DNA of 64,000 bases from Lachnospiraceae bacterium M18-1. GTDB taxonomy: Bacteria; Bacillota; Clostridia; Lachnospirales; Lachnospiraceae. A model generated the notes under the pieces. The model did not search any database. It was not told where the DNA came from and worked only from the letters and a program-made list of their open reading frames with translations. Position numbers and translations under genes: made by a program. Of the stretch, positions 43,498 to 52,981 are shown piece after piece; position 1 is the stretch's first letter, and every line of letters begins with the position of its first letter. The DNA lies in NCBI GenBank assembly GCA_000403295.2, contig KE159605.1, forward strand, positions 128,845 through 192,844, written 5' to 3'.

Positions 43498-44352
43498 TTA
43501 ATCGGCTTTTACGTCTACCACCGGGGCCGGGGCAACCGCACCGGCTGCACCGTATGCGGCCCGGGCCTTAGCCCGCTTGACCTTCAGGGCTTCCGGCGTG
43601 AGTTCCGCCTCAGCCCGGGTCATTTCCCGCTGGCTGAGCACTTCCTTCGCATCTCGGATCAGCGCATCTTTTACAGCGGAATCCTGGGGCTCCTCCTGGT
43701 CGGTCTCCTGTGTCTTCTCAACGACTTCTTCCACGGTATCCTGGGTCGGGTCGTCAATGTTCTGCTCGGCTTCCTTGGCTTCCTTGAGATCCTTCTCCGC
43801 CTTCAGCCGTTCCTGCTCGGTGGGGAGCTGGGCATATTTTCCGCTTTCCACAAATTCCCTTGTGGACTGCTGGAGGGCGGCGTTCTTCTGATGCTCCCGC
43901 ATCACCAGCTCGAACTTTTTGTTTTCCGGAATGGCAGGATTGTTCATAATGCTGTTGACGGCGCCTAAGGAACTGGCCGTATGGAGCATCTTTACCCGCT
44001 CCACCTCGTCCTTGGTCTTGCAGCGCTTGAGCTCCTCCTCATACTGCTTCTGCTCGGCCTGCATGGACTTTACATGCTGGTAGGCTTCCGGGTCATTTTT
44101 CCTCAGATACTCCATCTCCTCCGCAGAAAGCCTCTGGCCGCACTTTAACTTGAGGTCGATCTGCGCTTGGAGCTTGGCGGAGCCATCCTGATTGGACTGC
44201 CGGATCTCGTCTGCCTGCTGCTTCACCCAGTCGTCGATGGTCGTCGTCCCATCTGCAGAGAAATCATTGGTATCTTTTCTCTTTTGCCACTTCATCTGCA
44301 TTTCCATATTTTTCGTATATGAGTTCAAAGACTGAACCGAAAAAAAATTCAT
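43498..44352 (-). CDS. Charged, predicted coiled-coil protein of unknown function
   Basis: A 284-residue soluble protein with no signal peptide. It starts MNFFSVQSLNSYTKNMEMQMKWQ at 44352 after AGGAGGTGCCC; an upstream in-frame Met at 44403 lacks a ribosome site. The middle is highly charged and helical (LKCGQRLSAEEMEYLRKNDPEAY, EQKQYEEELKRCKTKDEVERVKM), with heptad-like stretches, then a Glu/Asp-rich linker (EEVVEKTQETDQEEPQD) and an Ala/Pro/Val tail. It resembles uncharacterised Lachnospiraceae proteins; the LRKNDPEAY segment recalls flagellar or phage-associated helper proteins, but I cannot assign a role. Own promoter region and terminator. Confidence 0.75.
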   Translation of the reverse strand: MNFFSVQSLNSYTKNMEMQMKWQKRKDTNDFSADGTTTIDDWVKQQADEIRQSNQDGSAKLQAQIDLKLKCGQRLSAEEMEYLRKNDPEAYQHVKSMQAEQKQYEEELKRCKTKDEVERVKMLHTASSLGAVNSIMNNPAIPENKKFELVMREHQKNAALQQSTREFVESGKYAQLPTEQERLKAEKDLKEAKEAEQNIDDPTQDTVEEVVEKTQETDQEEPQDSAVKDALIRDAKEVLSQREMTRAEAELTPEALKVKRAKARAAYGAAGAVAPAPVVDVKAD

Positions 44353-44547
44353 AGGGCACCTCCTTCTATAAATGAAAAAGCGATTGCTGTTTAGCCCGGT
44401 CATATGAAACTTATCTATAATTTATATCGGCCGGATATTACAAATCATAACGTCGGCCGGGAATCATTTGGTTGACTTTTCAGAAATGGGGGTGTATCGT
44501 TAATCATAACAGAACGCACGGAAACTACGACAGTCAGAGGGGGATAT

Positions 44548-45891
44548 ATGAAAAGAGACAGGATGCAGGCAGAGGATCAGAACGGGCGGCTTTCATTGAC
44601 GATGATCGCCGAGGGACTTTTGGTGGGTGTGGCCGCGGGAGTGACGGCGCTTTTATACCGGCTGTCCCTGGGATATGCCGGGAAGCTGCTGGAAAAAATC
44701 CTTCAGTTTCTCTATGCACATCCGATCTGGACTCCGGGATGGCTCGCTGTGCTGGTGCTGCTTGCGCTGGCCGTGGGTTTTCTGATGAAACGGGAGCCAC
44801 TGATCGCAGGGGGCGGGATACCCCAGGCGGAGGCGGAGATCGAGGGGACGCTGCTTGGGCGCTGGATGCGGGTGATCCCGGCGAAGTTCGGGGGCGGCTT
44901 CTTATGTATCCTGGGCGGCCTGTCGATGGGAAGATGCGGGCCCTCCATCCAGCTCGGGGCCATGGCGGGACAGGGGGTCTCGCGGCTTTTGAAACGGGGA
45001 GAGAGTAAGGAGCGCAGCCTGATGGCCTGCGGGGCGGGCGCAGGGCTGGCGGCCACGTTTCATGCGCCTCTTGCGGGAATGATTTTTGCCGTGGAGGAGC
45101 TGTACAAAGGGGGAGACATGCCGGCTTTTATTTCCGTGCTGACAGCCACGGCGGCAGCGGCATTTTCCTCCATCACCGTCATAGGTAATGCGCCGATCTT
45201 CCAGTTCGGGCTGACCAGCGCTCTTCCCCAGTCTTATTACTGGATGCTGCTCCCTCTGGGAATCCTGGTCGGGGCGGCAGGCGCTTTCTACAGCCGGGCC
45301 ATGTTAACGGCCCAGAGCCTGTATAAAAAGGCCCGGTTTCTGGATGAGCCGGGGCGGATGCTGACCGTCTTTCTGACGGCAGGAGTGTTTGCCGCAGTGC
45401 TGCCGAAGGTGCTGGGCAGCGGAGGGTGGCTGATCGCTTCCCTGACAAATGGAGAGATGCTTCTGGGAGAGGTGGCGCTGCTTCTTGTCATGAAGTTTTT
45501 GTTTTCCGCGCTCTGCTTTGGCTCCGGGGCGCCGGGAGGGAATATATTTCCTCTGCTGACGCTGGGGGCGATGCTGGGAGCCGCTTTTTCCATGATCGGT
45601 TCCGGATTATTCGGACTGGATCCGGTTTACCTTAACAACTTCGTGCTGCTTGCCATGGCGGGGCTTTTTACGGCGGTGCTGCGGACGCCGGTTACGGCGG
45701 TTGTACTGCTCTTTGAGATGTCCGGACTGGTGAGCCAGCTTTTGTCCCTGTGCATCGTCTGCCTGACCGCTTATGTGGTTTCGGAGCGTTTGTATCCGAA
45801 ACCAATGAACAGGATTCTGCTGGAGAGAAGCCTGGCCGCAGAGACATGCAGTGAAGAGACTGTTCACACTCTGACCGGGTGTTCACAGTAA
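44548..45891 (+). CDS. CLC family chloride channel/transporter with altered gate
   Basis: A 447-residue CLC membrane protein with about 10-12 helices. Family motifs: GGGIPQAE (GSGIP), GRCGPSIQLGA (G[K/R]EGP), FHAPLAGMIFAVEEL with the internal proton-pathway Glu184, and GSGAPGGNIFPLLTLGA (GxFxP). The external gating glutamate of the GxEGP motif is Cys130 here (TGC codon). In E. coli ClcA this Glu (E148) couples H+ to Cl-; its loss makes uncoupled channels. So this protein may conduct chloride passively. AGAGGGGGATAT precedes the ATG. The gene is alone between a divergent gene and the pyrH promoter. Confidence 0.9.
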   Translation: MKRDRMQAEDQNGRLSLTMIAEGLLVGVAAGVTALLYRLSLGYAGKLLEKILQFLYAHPIWTPGWLAVLVLLALAVGFLMKREPLIAGGGIPQAEAEIEGTLLGRWMRVIPAKFGGGFLCILGGLSMGRCGPSIQLGAMAGQGVSRLLKRGESKERSLMACGAGAGLAATFHAPLAGMIFAVEELYKGGDMPAFISVLTATAAAAFSSITVIGNAPIFQFGLTSALPQSYYWMLLPLGILVGAAGAFYSRAMLTAQSLYKKARFLDEPGRMLTVFLTAGVFAAVLPKVLGSGGWLIASLTNGEMLLGEVALLLVMKFLFSALCFGSGAPGGNIFPLLTLGAMLGAAFSMIGSGLFGLDPVYLNNFVLLAMAGLFTAVLRTPVTAVVLLFEMSGLVSQLLSLCIVCLTAYVVSERLYPKPMNRILLERSLAAETCSEETVHTLTGCSQ

Positions 45892-45932
45892 CACAGGGAC
45901 TCCAAAAGCATAAAAAAGCATGGGATATTTAC

Positions 45933-45961
45933 ATGACAAAATACAAAAGTTATGTTATACT
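45933..45961 (+). promoter_or_regulatory. Sigma-A promoter for the pyrH operon
   Basis: ATGACA (45933-45938), 17-nt spacer, TATACT (45956-45961), about 90 nt before the pyrH ATG. It follows a GTTCACAGTAACAC repeat unit at the end of the CLC gene. Confidence 0.65.
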
Positions 45962-46056
45962 TCATTTTAAGGACTGGCAGACATTGCAGACCGGCAGACA
46001 GCAGCAGACAGGCCGTCCTCAGGTACGGGCCGGCCGGACATAAAGGAGTATAAGAG

Positions 46057-46755
46057 ATGAAAAGAGTATTGCTGAAATTAAGCGGCGAGGCCCTGGCAGG
46101 GGAGAAGAAGACAGGCTTTGACGAAGCGACGTGTATGGGTGTCGCACATCAGGTAAAGAAGCTGGCAGATGAGGGATATCAGATTGCAGTCGTGACTGGC
46201 GGCGGCAACTTCTGGAGAGGGCGCACCAGCGAGACCATTGACCGGACAAAGGCGGATCAGATCGGGATGCTGGCGACGGTGATGAACTGCATCTATGTAT
46301 CGGATATCTTCCGGTATGCAGGGATGAAGACGGAGGTATTCACGCCATTTGTATGCGGTGCGTTTACGACCCTGTTTTCCAAGGACGCTGCGGTTGCGGC
46401 TCTGGAAGAAGGAAAAGTGATCTTTTTCGCAGGAGGGACCGGACATCCTTACTTCTCTACAGATACGGGAGCGGTTCTCAGGGCAATTGAGATCGAGGCG
46501 GATGCCATGCTTCTGGCAAAGGCCATCGACGGGATTTATGACAGCGATCCCAAGGTCAATCCGGATGCGAAAAAGTACGATGAGATTTCCATTCAGGAGG
46601 TCATCGATCAAAAACTCGCAGCAGTGGATCTGACCGCATCCATTCTCTGCATGGAGAATAGAATGCCCATGCTGGTATTCGGATTAAACGAGGAAGAGGG
46701 CATTGTCAGAACTATGAGCGGCGATTTTTCAGGGACGAAGGTTACGGTTTCGTGA
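46057..46755 (+). CDS. pyrH: UMP kinase
   Basis: Phosphorylates UMP to UDP in pyrimidine synthesis. The 232-residue amino-acid-kinase-fold protein has RVLLKLSGEALAG, VVTGGGNFWRG, TADQIGMLATV-like RTKADQIGMLATVMN, and FAGGTGHPYFSTDTGAVLRA. AAAGGAGTATAAG precedes the ATG. It opens the conserved pyrH-frr-uppS-cdsA-dxr-rseP operon, here without rpsB-tsf directly before it. Confidence 0.96.
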   Translation: MKRVLLKLSGEALAGEKKTGFDEATCMGVAHQVKKLADEGYQIAVVTGGGNFWRGRTSETIDRTKADQIGMLATVMNCIYVSDIFRYAGMKTEVFTPFVCGAFTTLFSKDAAVAALEEGKVIFFAGGTGHPYFSTDTGAVLRAIEIEADAMLLAKAIDGIYDSDPKVNPDAKKYDEISIQEVIDQKLAAVDLTASILCMENRMPMLVFGLNEEEGIVRTMSGDFSGTKVTVS

Positions 46756-46807
46756 TGAAAAGCGATACGGAACAGATACTATATATCAATCCAAGGAGGA
46801 CAGGAAG

Positions 46808-47359
46808 ATGGATGAAAAATTAAAGGTATACGAAGAGAAGATGAAAAAGACAATGAATAACCTGGGCGGAGAGCTGGGCGCGATTCGTGCCGGACGGGCA
46901 AATCCGCATGTTTTGGACAGAATTGTGGTAGACTATTATGGAACACCTACTCCGATCCAGCAGGTTGCCAATGTTTCCGTGCCGGAAGCACGTATGATTC
47001 AGATCCAGCCATGGGAGAAAAATATGCTCAAGGTGATTGAGAAAGCAATCCAGGTATCTGACCTGGGGATCAACCCGACCAATGACGGTTCCACGATCCG
47101 CCTGGTATTTCCGGAACTGACCGAGGAACGCAGAAAGGACTTGGCAAAGGACGTGAAGAAAAAGGGAGAGGCTGCAAAGGTGGCCATCCGTAATATCCGC
47201 AGGGACGGGAATGACGCGTTTAAAAAGCTGAAAGGGACGGAGGTTTCCGAGGATGAGATCAAGGACCTTGGAGAACGTCTCCAGAAGCTGACGGACAAGT
47301 TTATCAAGGATGTAGATAAAGAGGTCGAGGTAAAGACAAAAGAGGTTATGACGGTATAA
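46808..47359 (+). CDS. frr: Ribosome recycling factor
   Basis: Splits post-termination ribosomes together with EF-G. The 183-residue protein has the three-helix bundle and the conserved MKKTMNNLGGELGAIRAGRANPHVLDRI, the small beta domain (YYGTPTPIQQVANVSVPEARMIQIQPW), and the C-terminal helix. Length is standard (about 185). AAGGAGGACAGGAAG precedes the ATG. The 280-bp spacer to uppS holds no gene that I can see. Confidence 0.96.
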   Translation: MDEKLKVYEEKMKKTMNNLGGELGAIRAGRANPHVLDRIVVDYYGTPTPIQQVANVSVPEARMIQIQPWEKNMLKVIEKAIQVSDLGINPTNDGSTIRLVFPELTEERRKDLAKDVKKKGEAAKVAIRNIRRDGNDAFKKLKGTEVSEDEIKDLGERLQKLTDKFIKDVDKEVEVKTKEVMTV

Positions 47360-47638
47360 TTGCTGTGATTCTCAGCCGGCAGGAGGGAATGGGAATGTGA
47401 GCCCTTTGGACAGGACGGGATCATTGTATTTATGAAAAACATATCGTCTGAAATTATGGGGGCTTGAGAGATCTGTGTATGTTTGAGGCATGGTATCTCA
47501 ATCCCCTTTTGCTGTGAAAGGAAGAGACCGCGTGTTTTTTCGACTGCAGCATCAACAGAGTATCGCAGGCAGACTTATCCTGCCTGGCTTTCTCTGCTGA
47601 TACTGTGCAAACTGTACAATTCAAGGAGGGAACAGAAA

Positions 47639-48355
47639 ATGAACGTACCGCAGCATGTGGCGATCATCCTGGATGGAAACGGCCGCTGGGCCAGGTCAAA
47701 GGGGATGCCCCGGAATTACGGCCACGCTCAGGGGAGCAAGAATGTAGAACGGATTTGTGAAGAAGCATGGCGGATGGGGATCAAGTACCTGACGGTCTAT
47801 GCATTTTCCACGGAGAACTGGCAGCGCCCGAAGTCAGAAGTGGATGCGTTGATGAAGCTGCTTAGAAATTATATGAAAACCTGTCTCAGGACGGCGGAGA
47901 AAAATGATATGAAGATCCGTGTGATCGGGGATATTGATCCCCTGGATGAGGATATCAAGAAACGGATCCTGGAGCTGGAGGAGGCAAGCCGGAATAACGG
48001 AGGCCTTAATTTTACGATTGCCTTAAATTACGGGAGCCGGGATGAGATGATCCGTGCGGTGAAGCATCTGGCGCAGGACTGCGTGGAGCAGAGGGTGAAG
48101 CCGGAAGACATTGATGAAAAGCTGTATGCCTCTTATCTCGACACCTGCGAGTTGCCGGATCCGGATCTGCTGATCCGGACAAGCGGAGAACTTCGGCTGT
48201 CCAATTACCTTTTGTGGCAGCTTGCATATTCGGAATTTTACTTTACCGATGTTCCATGGCCGGATTTTACAAAAGAGGAATTGATCCGTGCTATCGAGCA
48301 TTATAATAGTAGGGAGCGGAGATTCGGCGGAATAAAGGAGGGGCAGGATGTTTAA
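47639..48355 (+). CDS. uppS: Isoprenyl transferase (undecaprenyl diphosphate synthase)
   Basis: Makes the C55 lipid carrier for cell-wall synthesis. The 238-residue cis-prenyltransferase has the catalytic Asp12 in HVAIILDGNGRWARSKG, GHAQGSKNVE, TVYAFSTENWQRP, and the C-terminal RTSGELRLSNYLLWQLAYSEFYF. ATG 47639 follows CAAGGAGGG at ideal spacing; the longer frame from 47483 is rejected for lack of homology. Overlaps cdsA by 8 bases. Confidence 0.95.
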   Translation: MNVPQHVAIILDGNGRWARSKGMPRNYGHAQGSKNVERICEEAWRMGIKYLTVYAFSTENWQRPKSEVDALMKLLRNYMKTCLRTAEKNDMKIRVIGDIDPLDEDIKKRILELEEASRNNGGLNFTIALNYGSRDEMIRAVKHLAQDCVEQRVKPEDIDEKLYASYLDTCELPDPDLLIRTSGELRLSNYLLWQLAYSEFYFTDVPWPDFTKEELIRAIEHYNSRERRFGGIKEGQDV

Positions 48356-49169
48356 GACAAGGCTGTTGAGCGGGATACTTCTGGTCATCCTTGCGCTGGT
48401 AACGATCATCTCGGGTGGGACGGTGCTATGGGTCACGGTGGCGCTGATCAGCTGGATCGGAATGAGGGAATTGTATAAACCCTTCCGCATTGAAAACGCG
48501 CTGCCCGGAATCTGCGGATACTTCTTCGGGATTCTGTATGACGGGCTGCTGCTGGCTCTGAACGGAGGATATCTTCCGGGAGAATCCAGGGACTGGTTTA
48601 TGGGGCTTATAATGGCTCTGATCATTTCCCTTATGGCAGTGATGGTGTTTTCCTATCCGAAATATCACGCAGACCAGCTGATGGCGGCATTTTTCGGGGT
48701 ATTTTATGTAACAGTGATGCTGTCCTATATCTATCAGATCCGGGTACTTCCGGGCGGGGCGTTTACCGTGTGGCTTGTATTTATTTGTTCCTGGGGATGC
48801 GACACTTGTGCGTACTGCGTGGGTATGCTGCTCGGCAGGCATAAGATGGCTCCGAAGCTCAGCCCCAAAAAATCCGTAGAGGGCGGGATCGGCGGCATTG
48901 CCGGCGCGGCTTTGATCGCCGTACTCTATGCGCTGGCAATCAATCATTGGGGAAATGCGGATGTAAGCGTGCTTTCCTTTGCGGTGATCGGAGCAGCCGG
49001 CGGATTGATCTCCCAGGTGGGGGATTTGGGAGCTTCCGCCATCAAGCGGAATTATGGAATCAAGGATTACGGAAAACTGATCCCGGGCCACGGCGGGATT
49101 CTGGACCGGTTTGACAGCGTGATCTTTACAGCGCCGATCATTTATTATCTGGCGGTGCTGATATCCTGA
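48348..49169 (+). CDS. cdsA: Phosphatidate cytidylyltransferase
   Basis: Makes CDP-diacylglycerol, the precursor of acidic phospholipids. The 273-residue membrane protein has about eight spans and the CDS signature near the C-terminus, SQVGDLGASAIKRNYGIKDYGKLIPGHGGILDRFDSVIFTAP, as well as KMAPKLSPKKSVEGGIGGIAGA with the conserved SPKKT-like metal region. Translationally coupled to uppS by overlap (AAAGGAGGGGCAGG in the uppS end is the ribosome site). Confidence 0.95.
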   Translation: MFKTRLLSGILLVILALVTIISGGTVLWVTVALISWIGMRELYKPFRIENALPGICGYFFGILYDGLLLALNGGYLPGESRDWFMGLIMALIISLMAVMVFSYPKYHADQLMAAFFGVFYVTVMLSYIYQIRVLPGGAFTVWLVFICSWGCDTCAYCVGMLLGRHKMAPKLSPKKSVEGGIGGIAGAALIAVLYALAINHWGNADVSVLSFAVIGAAGGLISQVGDLGASAIKRNYGIKDYGKLIPGHGGILDRFDSVIFTAPIIYYLAVLIS

Positions 49170-49303
49170 GACAAAATATCCTGAGACAAAATTCATGAAA
49201 AGCAGACAGAAGATATAGAACAAATCGGATGCCCATATTTCATAACGGATGGTTTTTGAAAATACAGGCGTCCGGCCGCGAAAGAGGATGTGAACAGATT
49301 ATT

Positions 49304-50458
49304 ATGAAGAAAATTGCGATTCTGGGGGCTACTGGATCGATTGGGACTCAGACACTGGAGGTTGTGAGGGAAAACGGGGACATTGAGGTTCTGGCTTTGG
49401 CTGCGGGCAGCAATATCACACTGCTGGAAGCGCAGATCCGGGAATTTGGACCAAAGCTTGCGGCAGTATGGACAGAGGAAAATGCACGGGAGCTGAAAAG
49501 CCGTATCCGGGATCTGGACGTAAAGGTGGTATCCGGTATGGACGGCCTTTTGGAAGTTGCGGCAATGCCGGAGGCGGAGATCCTGGTCACGGCGATCGTG
49601 GGAATGATCGGAATCCTTCCCACCATAGAAGCCATCAAGGCAGGCAAGGATATTGCCCTTGCCAATAAGGAAACCCTGGTCACGGCGGGGCATATTATCA
49701 TGCCTCTGGCAAAGGAGCGGGGCGTGTCTATCCTCCCGGTGGACAGCGAGCACAGCGCCATCTTTCAGTCTCTCCAGGGAGGACAGGAAAAGGCGCTGCA
49801 TAAGATCCTTCTGACCGCATCCGGCGGCCCTTTTCGGGGAAAGACCCGGGCGGAGCTGGAAGAGATCCAGGTAGAGGATGCCCTGAAGCACCCGAACTGG
49901 GAGATGGGCCGGAAGATCACCATTGATTCTTCCACCATGGTGAACAAAGGGCTGGAGGTCATTGAGGCAAAATGGCTGTTCGGCGTCAGCGTGGATCAGG
50001 TGGAAGTGGTGGTCCAGCCCCAGAGCATCATCCATTCCATGGTGGAATATACAGACGGGGCGATCATAGCGGAGCTGGGAACCCCGGACATGAAGCTGCC
50101 CATCCAGTATGCACTGTATTACCCGGAACGGCGGTATCTGCCAGGAAAGCGTCTGGATTTTTCACAGCTTTCTCAGATTACGTTTGAGAAGCCGGATCTG
50201 GAGACCTTTTACGGGCTGAAGCTTGCGTTTGAAGCCGGGAGGAAAGGCGGATCCCTTCCTACGGTATTGAATGCGGCAAATGAAGCCGCAGTAGCCATGT
50301 TCCTGGAGAGAAAGATCCGGTATCTGCAGATTCCGGAAATGATAAGGTGCTGTATGGAGCGGCATCAGAATATCGTGGATCCCACGGTAGAACAGATTCT
50401 GGAGACAGAGCAGGAGACTTATGCGTATATTTGCGGGAGAGACTGGCGAAGACCGTGA
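49304..50458 (+). CDS. dxr: 1-deoxy-D-xylulose 5-phosphate reductoisomerase
   Basis: Second step of the MEP isoprenoid pathway, NADPH-dependent. The 384-residue protein has the NADPH loop ILGATGSIGTQTLEV, ALANKETLVTAG, LPVDSEHSAIFQSLQG (metal and substrate residues), TASGGPFRG, HPNWEMGRKITIDSSTMVNKGLEVIEA, and the C-terminal helical domain. I chose ATG 49304 because the Rossmann strand begins immediately; the ribosome site is weak (GAGGATGTG about 15 nt away). The isoprenoids feed uppS in the same operon. Confidence 0.95.
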   Translation: MKKIAILGATGSIGTQTLEVVRENGDIEVLALAAGSNITLLEAQIREFGPKLAAVWTEENARELKSRIRDLDVKVVSGMDGLLEVAAMPEAEILVTAIVGMIGILPTIEAIKAGKDIALANKETLVTAGHIIMPLAKERGVSILPVDSEHSAIFQSLQGGQEKALHKILLTASGGPFRGKTRAELEEIQVEDALKHPNWEMGRKITIDSSTMVNKGLEVIEAKWLFGVSVDQVEVVVQPQSIIHSMVEYTDGAIIAELGTPDMKLPIQYALYYPERRYLPGKRLDFSQLSQITFEKPDLETFYGLKLAFEAGRKGGSLPTVLNAANEAAVAMFLERKIRYLQIPEMIRCCMERHQNIVDPTVEQILETEQETYAYICGRDWRRP

Positions 50459-50502
50459 GGATGTTCGATAAGCGTTCAAAAAATGAAGAGGTGGTAATAT
50501 AA

Positions 50503-51639
50503 ATGGGAATTGTCATAGCGATACTTTTATTCAGTGGAATCGTAATCTTTCATGAGTTGGGACATTTTTTGCTGGCAAAGGCAAACAAAATACATGTGGA
50601 TGAATTTTCACTGGGACTTGGACCTACTTTGTTCGGAAAAGTGATCGGCGGAACGAAATTTTCGCTGAAGTTACTTCCCTTCGGCGGAGCATGTATGATG
50701 GGAGAGGATGAGGCGGAGGAATTTTCCGCTCCATTTCCGAGAGAATCTCATGTGCATACCGGGGAGGAAACGGACGTGGAGGAAGTATATCTCCGCACAT
50801 CTGCGGAAGGCAGCGCGGAGGATCCGTCAGAGGGCAGCTTTAACAGCAAGTCTGTCTGGGCAAGGATTTCTGTGATCGCGGCAGGTCCCATCTTTAACCT
50901 GATACTGGCCTGGATCCTCTGCGTGATCATGGTTGCCTGGGTGGGCTACCGGGCTCCGGTGGTTGGAGAAGTATCGGATGGATATTCGGCGAAAGAGCAG
51001 GGCATTCGGGCCGGGGATACGATCACAAGAATTGACGGGAAACGGATTTACCTCTGGGACGAGATTACGCTGGCTAACCTGATGAACAGCGAAGGCGGAG
51101 AAATCGAGATCACTTATCAGCGGGACGGGAAGGAAACCACCGTTGTACTGGAACCGCGGGCGCTGGAGGGGGATCTGAATAAACGGCTTGGGATCACCAG
51201 CACGGCAGGATCGGAAAAAACAGGCATTTTAGGGTCACTGCAGTATGGCGCTTATACGGTGCGGTATTGGATCAATTATACGATGGACTGCCTGAAAATG
51301 CTGGTTGGAGGAAAAGTGGGCATTCGGGATATGTCCGGTCCGGTTGGAATCGTGGACGCGGTAGACGCGACTTACCAGAGTTCCAGATCCGCGGGAATAC
51401 AGATATTAGTGCTGAATCTGCTGAATTTTGCTATTTTGCTGACCGCCAACTTAGGAATCATGAATCTGCTGCCGATTCCGGCGCTGGATGGGGGGCGGCT
51501 GGTATTTTTGTTCATGGAGGCCGTTCGCGGAAAGCGGGTGCCGCCGGAGAAAGAAGGCATGGTACACTTTGCCGGGCTGGCAGTGCTCATGGTGCTGATG
51601 GTCGTGGTGATGTATAATGATATTATAAAGCTGTTATAA
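50503..51639 (+). CDS. rseP: RIP zinc metalloprotease RseP
   Basis: Intramembrane site-2 protease of 378 residues. HExxH motif HELGH at residues 17-21 in the first span, PDZ domain (about 145-230: VVGEVSDGYSAKEQGIRAGDTITRIDGKRI), and the second metal motif NLLPIPALDGGRL in the third span. Between the first spans lies an acidic loop of about 50 residues (EEFSAPFPRESHVHTGEETDVEEV) not usual in E. coli RseP but common in Clostridia. GAAGAGGTGG precedes the ATG. It ends the pyrH-rseP operon at the shared terminator 51638-51686. Confidence 0.95.
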   Translation: MGIVIAILLFSGIVIFHELGHFLLAKANKIHVDEFSLGLGPTLFGKVIGGTKFSLKLLPFGGACMMGEDEAEEFSAPFPRESHVHTGEETDVEEVYLRTSAEGSAEDPSEGSFNSKSVWARISVIAAGPIFNLILAWILCVIMVAWVGYRAPVVGEVSDGYSAKEQGIRAGDTITRIDGKRIYLWDEITLANLMNSEGGEIEITYQRDGKETTVVLEPRALEGDLNKRLGITSTAGSEKTGILGSLQYGAYTVRYWINYTMDCLKMLVGGKVGIRDMSGPVGIVDAVDATYQSSRSAGIQILVLNLLNFAILLTANLGIMNLLPIPALDGGRLVFLFMEAVRGKRVPPEKEGMVHFAGLAVLMVLMVVVMYNDIIKLL

Positions 51640-51686
51640 AAAAATGGTTTTAGAGAGATGTTAAAGTCCCTCTAAAACCATTTTTT
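51638..51686. terminator. Bidirectional terminator between rseP and the transglutaminase-like gene
   Basis: A-run plus TGGTTTTAGAG (from about 51638) pairs with CTCTAAAACCA plus T-run (to 51686). T runs on both strands serve the two convergent genes; the right arm overlaps the end of the minus-strand stop region. Confidence 0.88.
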
Positions 51687-52905
51687 ACTGATACCTCCAA
51701 TAAACTGTGATCACTGACATCATCGGATCCTCCACATACGTATACCACACTGTATCCAGCCCATAGTGTACCGCCAGGGTCTGGGCAGCCTGGGGAATCA
51801 CGTTGTTGATGATATCGTCATGGGCCTGAAGATAAAGGTCATTGTAAGAAAACTTACAGGAAAAGGAGGGCCTCATCTCATAAATAGACTGATTCATGTT
51901 CAGCAGCATCACATAGCTGTCGTAGCCTTCATAATACATGCCGTTCAGTACATAATAATCCAGATCCATAGAGAGGCATTCGGGATAGGGGATCCCGGCC
52001 TCTGGGGTGTGGCTCCGGTACAGTTCTGAATCCGCGCAGCACAGATATCCGTAGTTGATACTGTCCAGCGGAATGTTGGCCCCATTTTCCTCCTGCAGGA
52101 AAACAGGATCGCCGAAGGTCACGTCCATATGATAATATTGTCCATTGCAGCGAACGATGTTCCATGCATGGGGACCCTGCTGGGGGATTGTCCCAATGGC
52201 ATAGATGCATTCGATTCCCAGCTTCTGGAGCAGATACTGTGCGGCGCGGGAATATCCCGCACAGACGGACACCCTGTTTACCAGGGAACTGTAAATATTC
52301 TGGTTATCCGGTGAGTCCAGGTTGTAATCTACGGTATTCACCAGATATTCAAACACATACCGGATCCGGTCATATTCCGTGGCATCCATTGAGATGCCGG
52401 CCAGACAGGCAGCCGCCGCAGCATCAATCTGAGCCTGCCGTTGCTGCAGCTCCTCGCCCTGGCAGATATAGACCGGGCGGACCTCAGAATAGTCGGTATA
52501 GCTGGTGATCTGAGTTCCCCCCGTACACCAGAAGATTTCCGGCCGGTCATACAGGAGATACTCATAGATCATGGAAAACTCTTTGGTATCCCCGGTATGG
52601 ATATAGAAGCTCTCGGCCTGTCCGCGTACTGCCTGAAGAATCTCCTTGTAGATCAGCTGCTGTCCGTCGCTTAACAGCTGATAATAAAATCCCGAAGAGA
52701 CCTCCGCCTCTTCAATGACAATCTCGGAAAATGGAATGGATTCCTCAATTGTATGAGAAACGGCATTTTTAATCACATTGACACTTTCCGGAAGTTTTTG
52801 AAAATAGATAGTTGCTGCTTCTTTGGCACCCCAGATCAAAAATCCGATACAGACCAGCAGCATAAAGACCAGCGGAAAAATCCGCTTTTTTTTCTTTTTT
52901 CTCAT
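51685..52905 (-). CDS. Membrane-anchored transglutaminase-like protein
   Basis: A 406-residue protein with a very basic N-terminus and one membrane span (IFPLVFMLLVCIGFLIWG), so a type II anchored exterior domain. The C-terminal half has the transglutaminase/protease core: Cys in NRVSVCAGYSRAAQYLLQKLG, His in GPHAWNIVRCNGQYYHMD, and Asp in MDVTFGDP. Such proteins act in cell-wall or protein crosslinking or cleavage. The N-terminal domain (YQLLSDGQQLIYKEIL ... YRPEIFW-like YDRPEIFWC) is typical of clostridial members. CAAAGGAGC precedes the start. Single-gene unit on the minus strand. Confidence 0.85.
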   Translation of the reverse strand: MRKKKKKRIFPLVFMLLVCIGFLIWGAKEAATIYFQKLPESVNVIKNAVSHTIEESIPFSEIVIEEAEVSSGFYYQLLSDGQQLIYKEILQAVRGQAESFYIHTGDTKEFSMIYEYLLYDRPEIFWCTGGTQITSYTDYSEVRPVYICQGEELQQRQAQIDAAAAACLAGISMDATEYDRIRYVFEYLVNTVDYNLDSPDNQNIYSSLVNRVSVCAGYSRAAQYLLQKLGIECIYAIGTIPQQGPHAWNIVRCNGQYYHMDVTFGDPVFLQEENGANIPLDSINYGYLCCADSELYRSHTPEAGIPYPECLSMDLDYYVLNGMYYEGYDSYVMLLNMNQSIYEMRPSFSCKFSYNDLYLQAHDDIINNVIPQAAQTLAVHYGLDTVWYTYVEDPMMSVITVYWRYQ

Positions 52906-52981
52906 TGTAGCTCCTTTGCAGTTTTCTGCTTCAATTATACCGTTTCTTTTGCGAAATGTAAAGGTTACTATGAGCGGTCTG

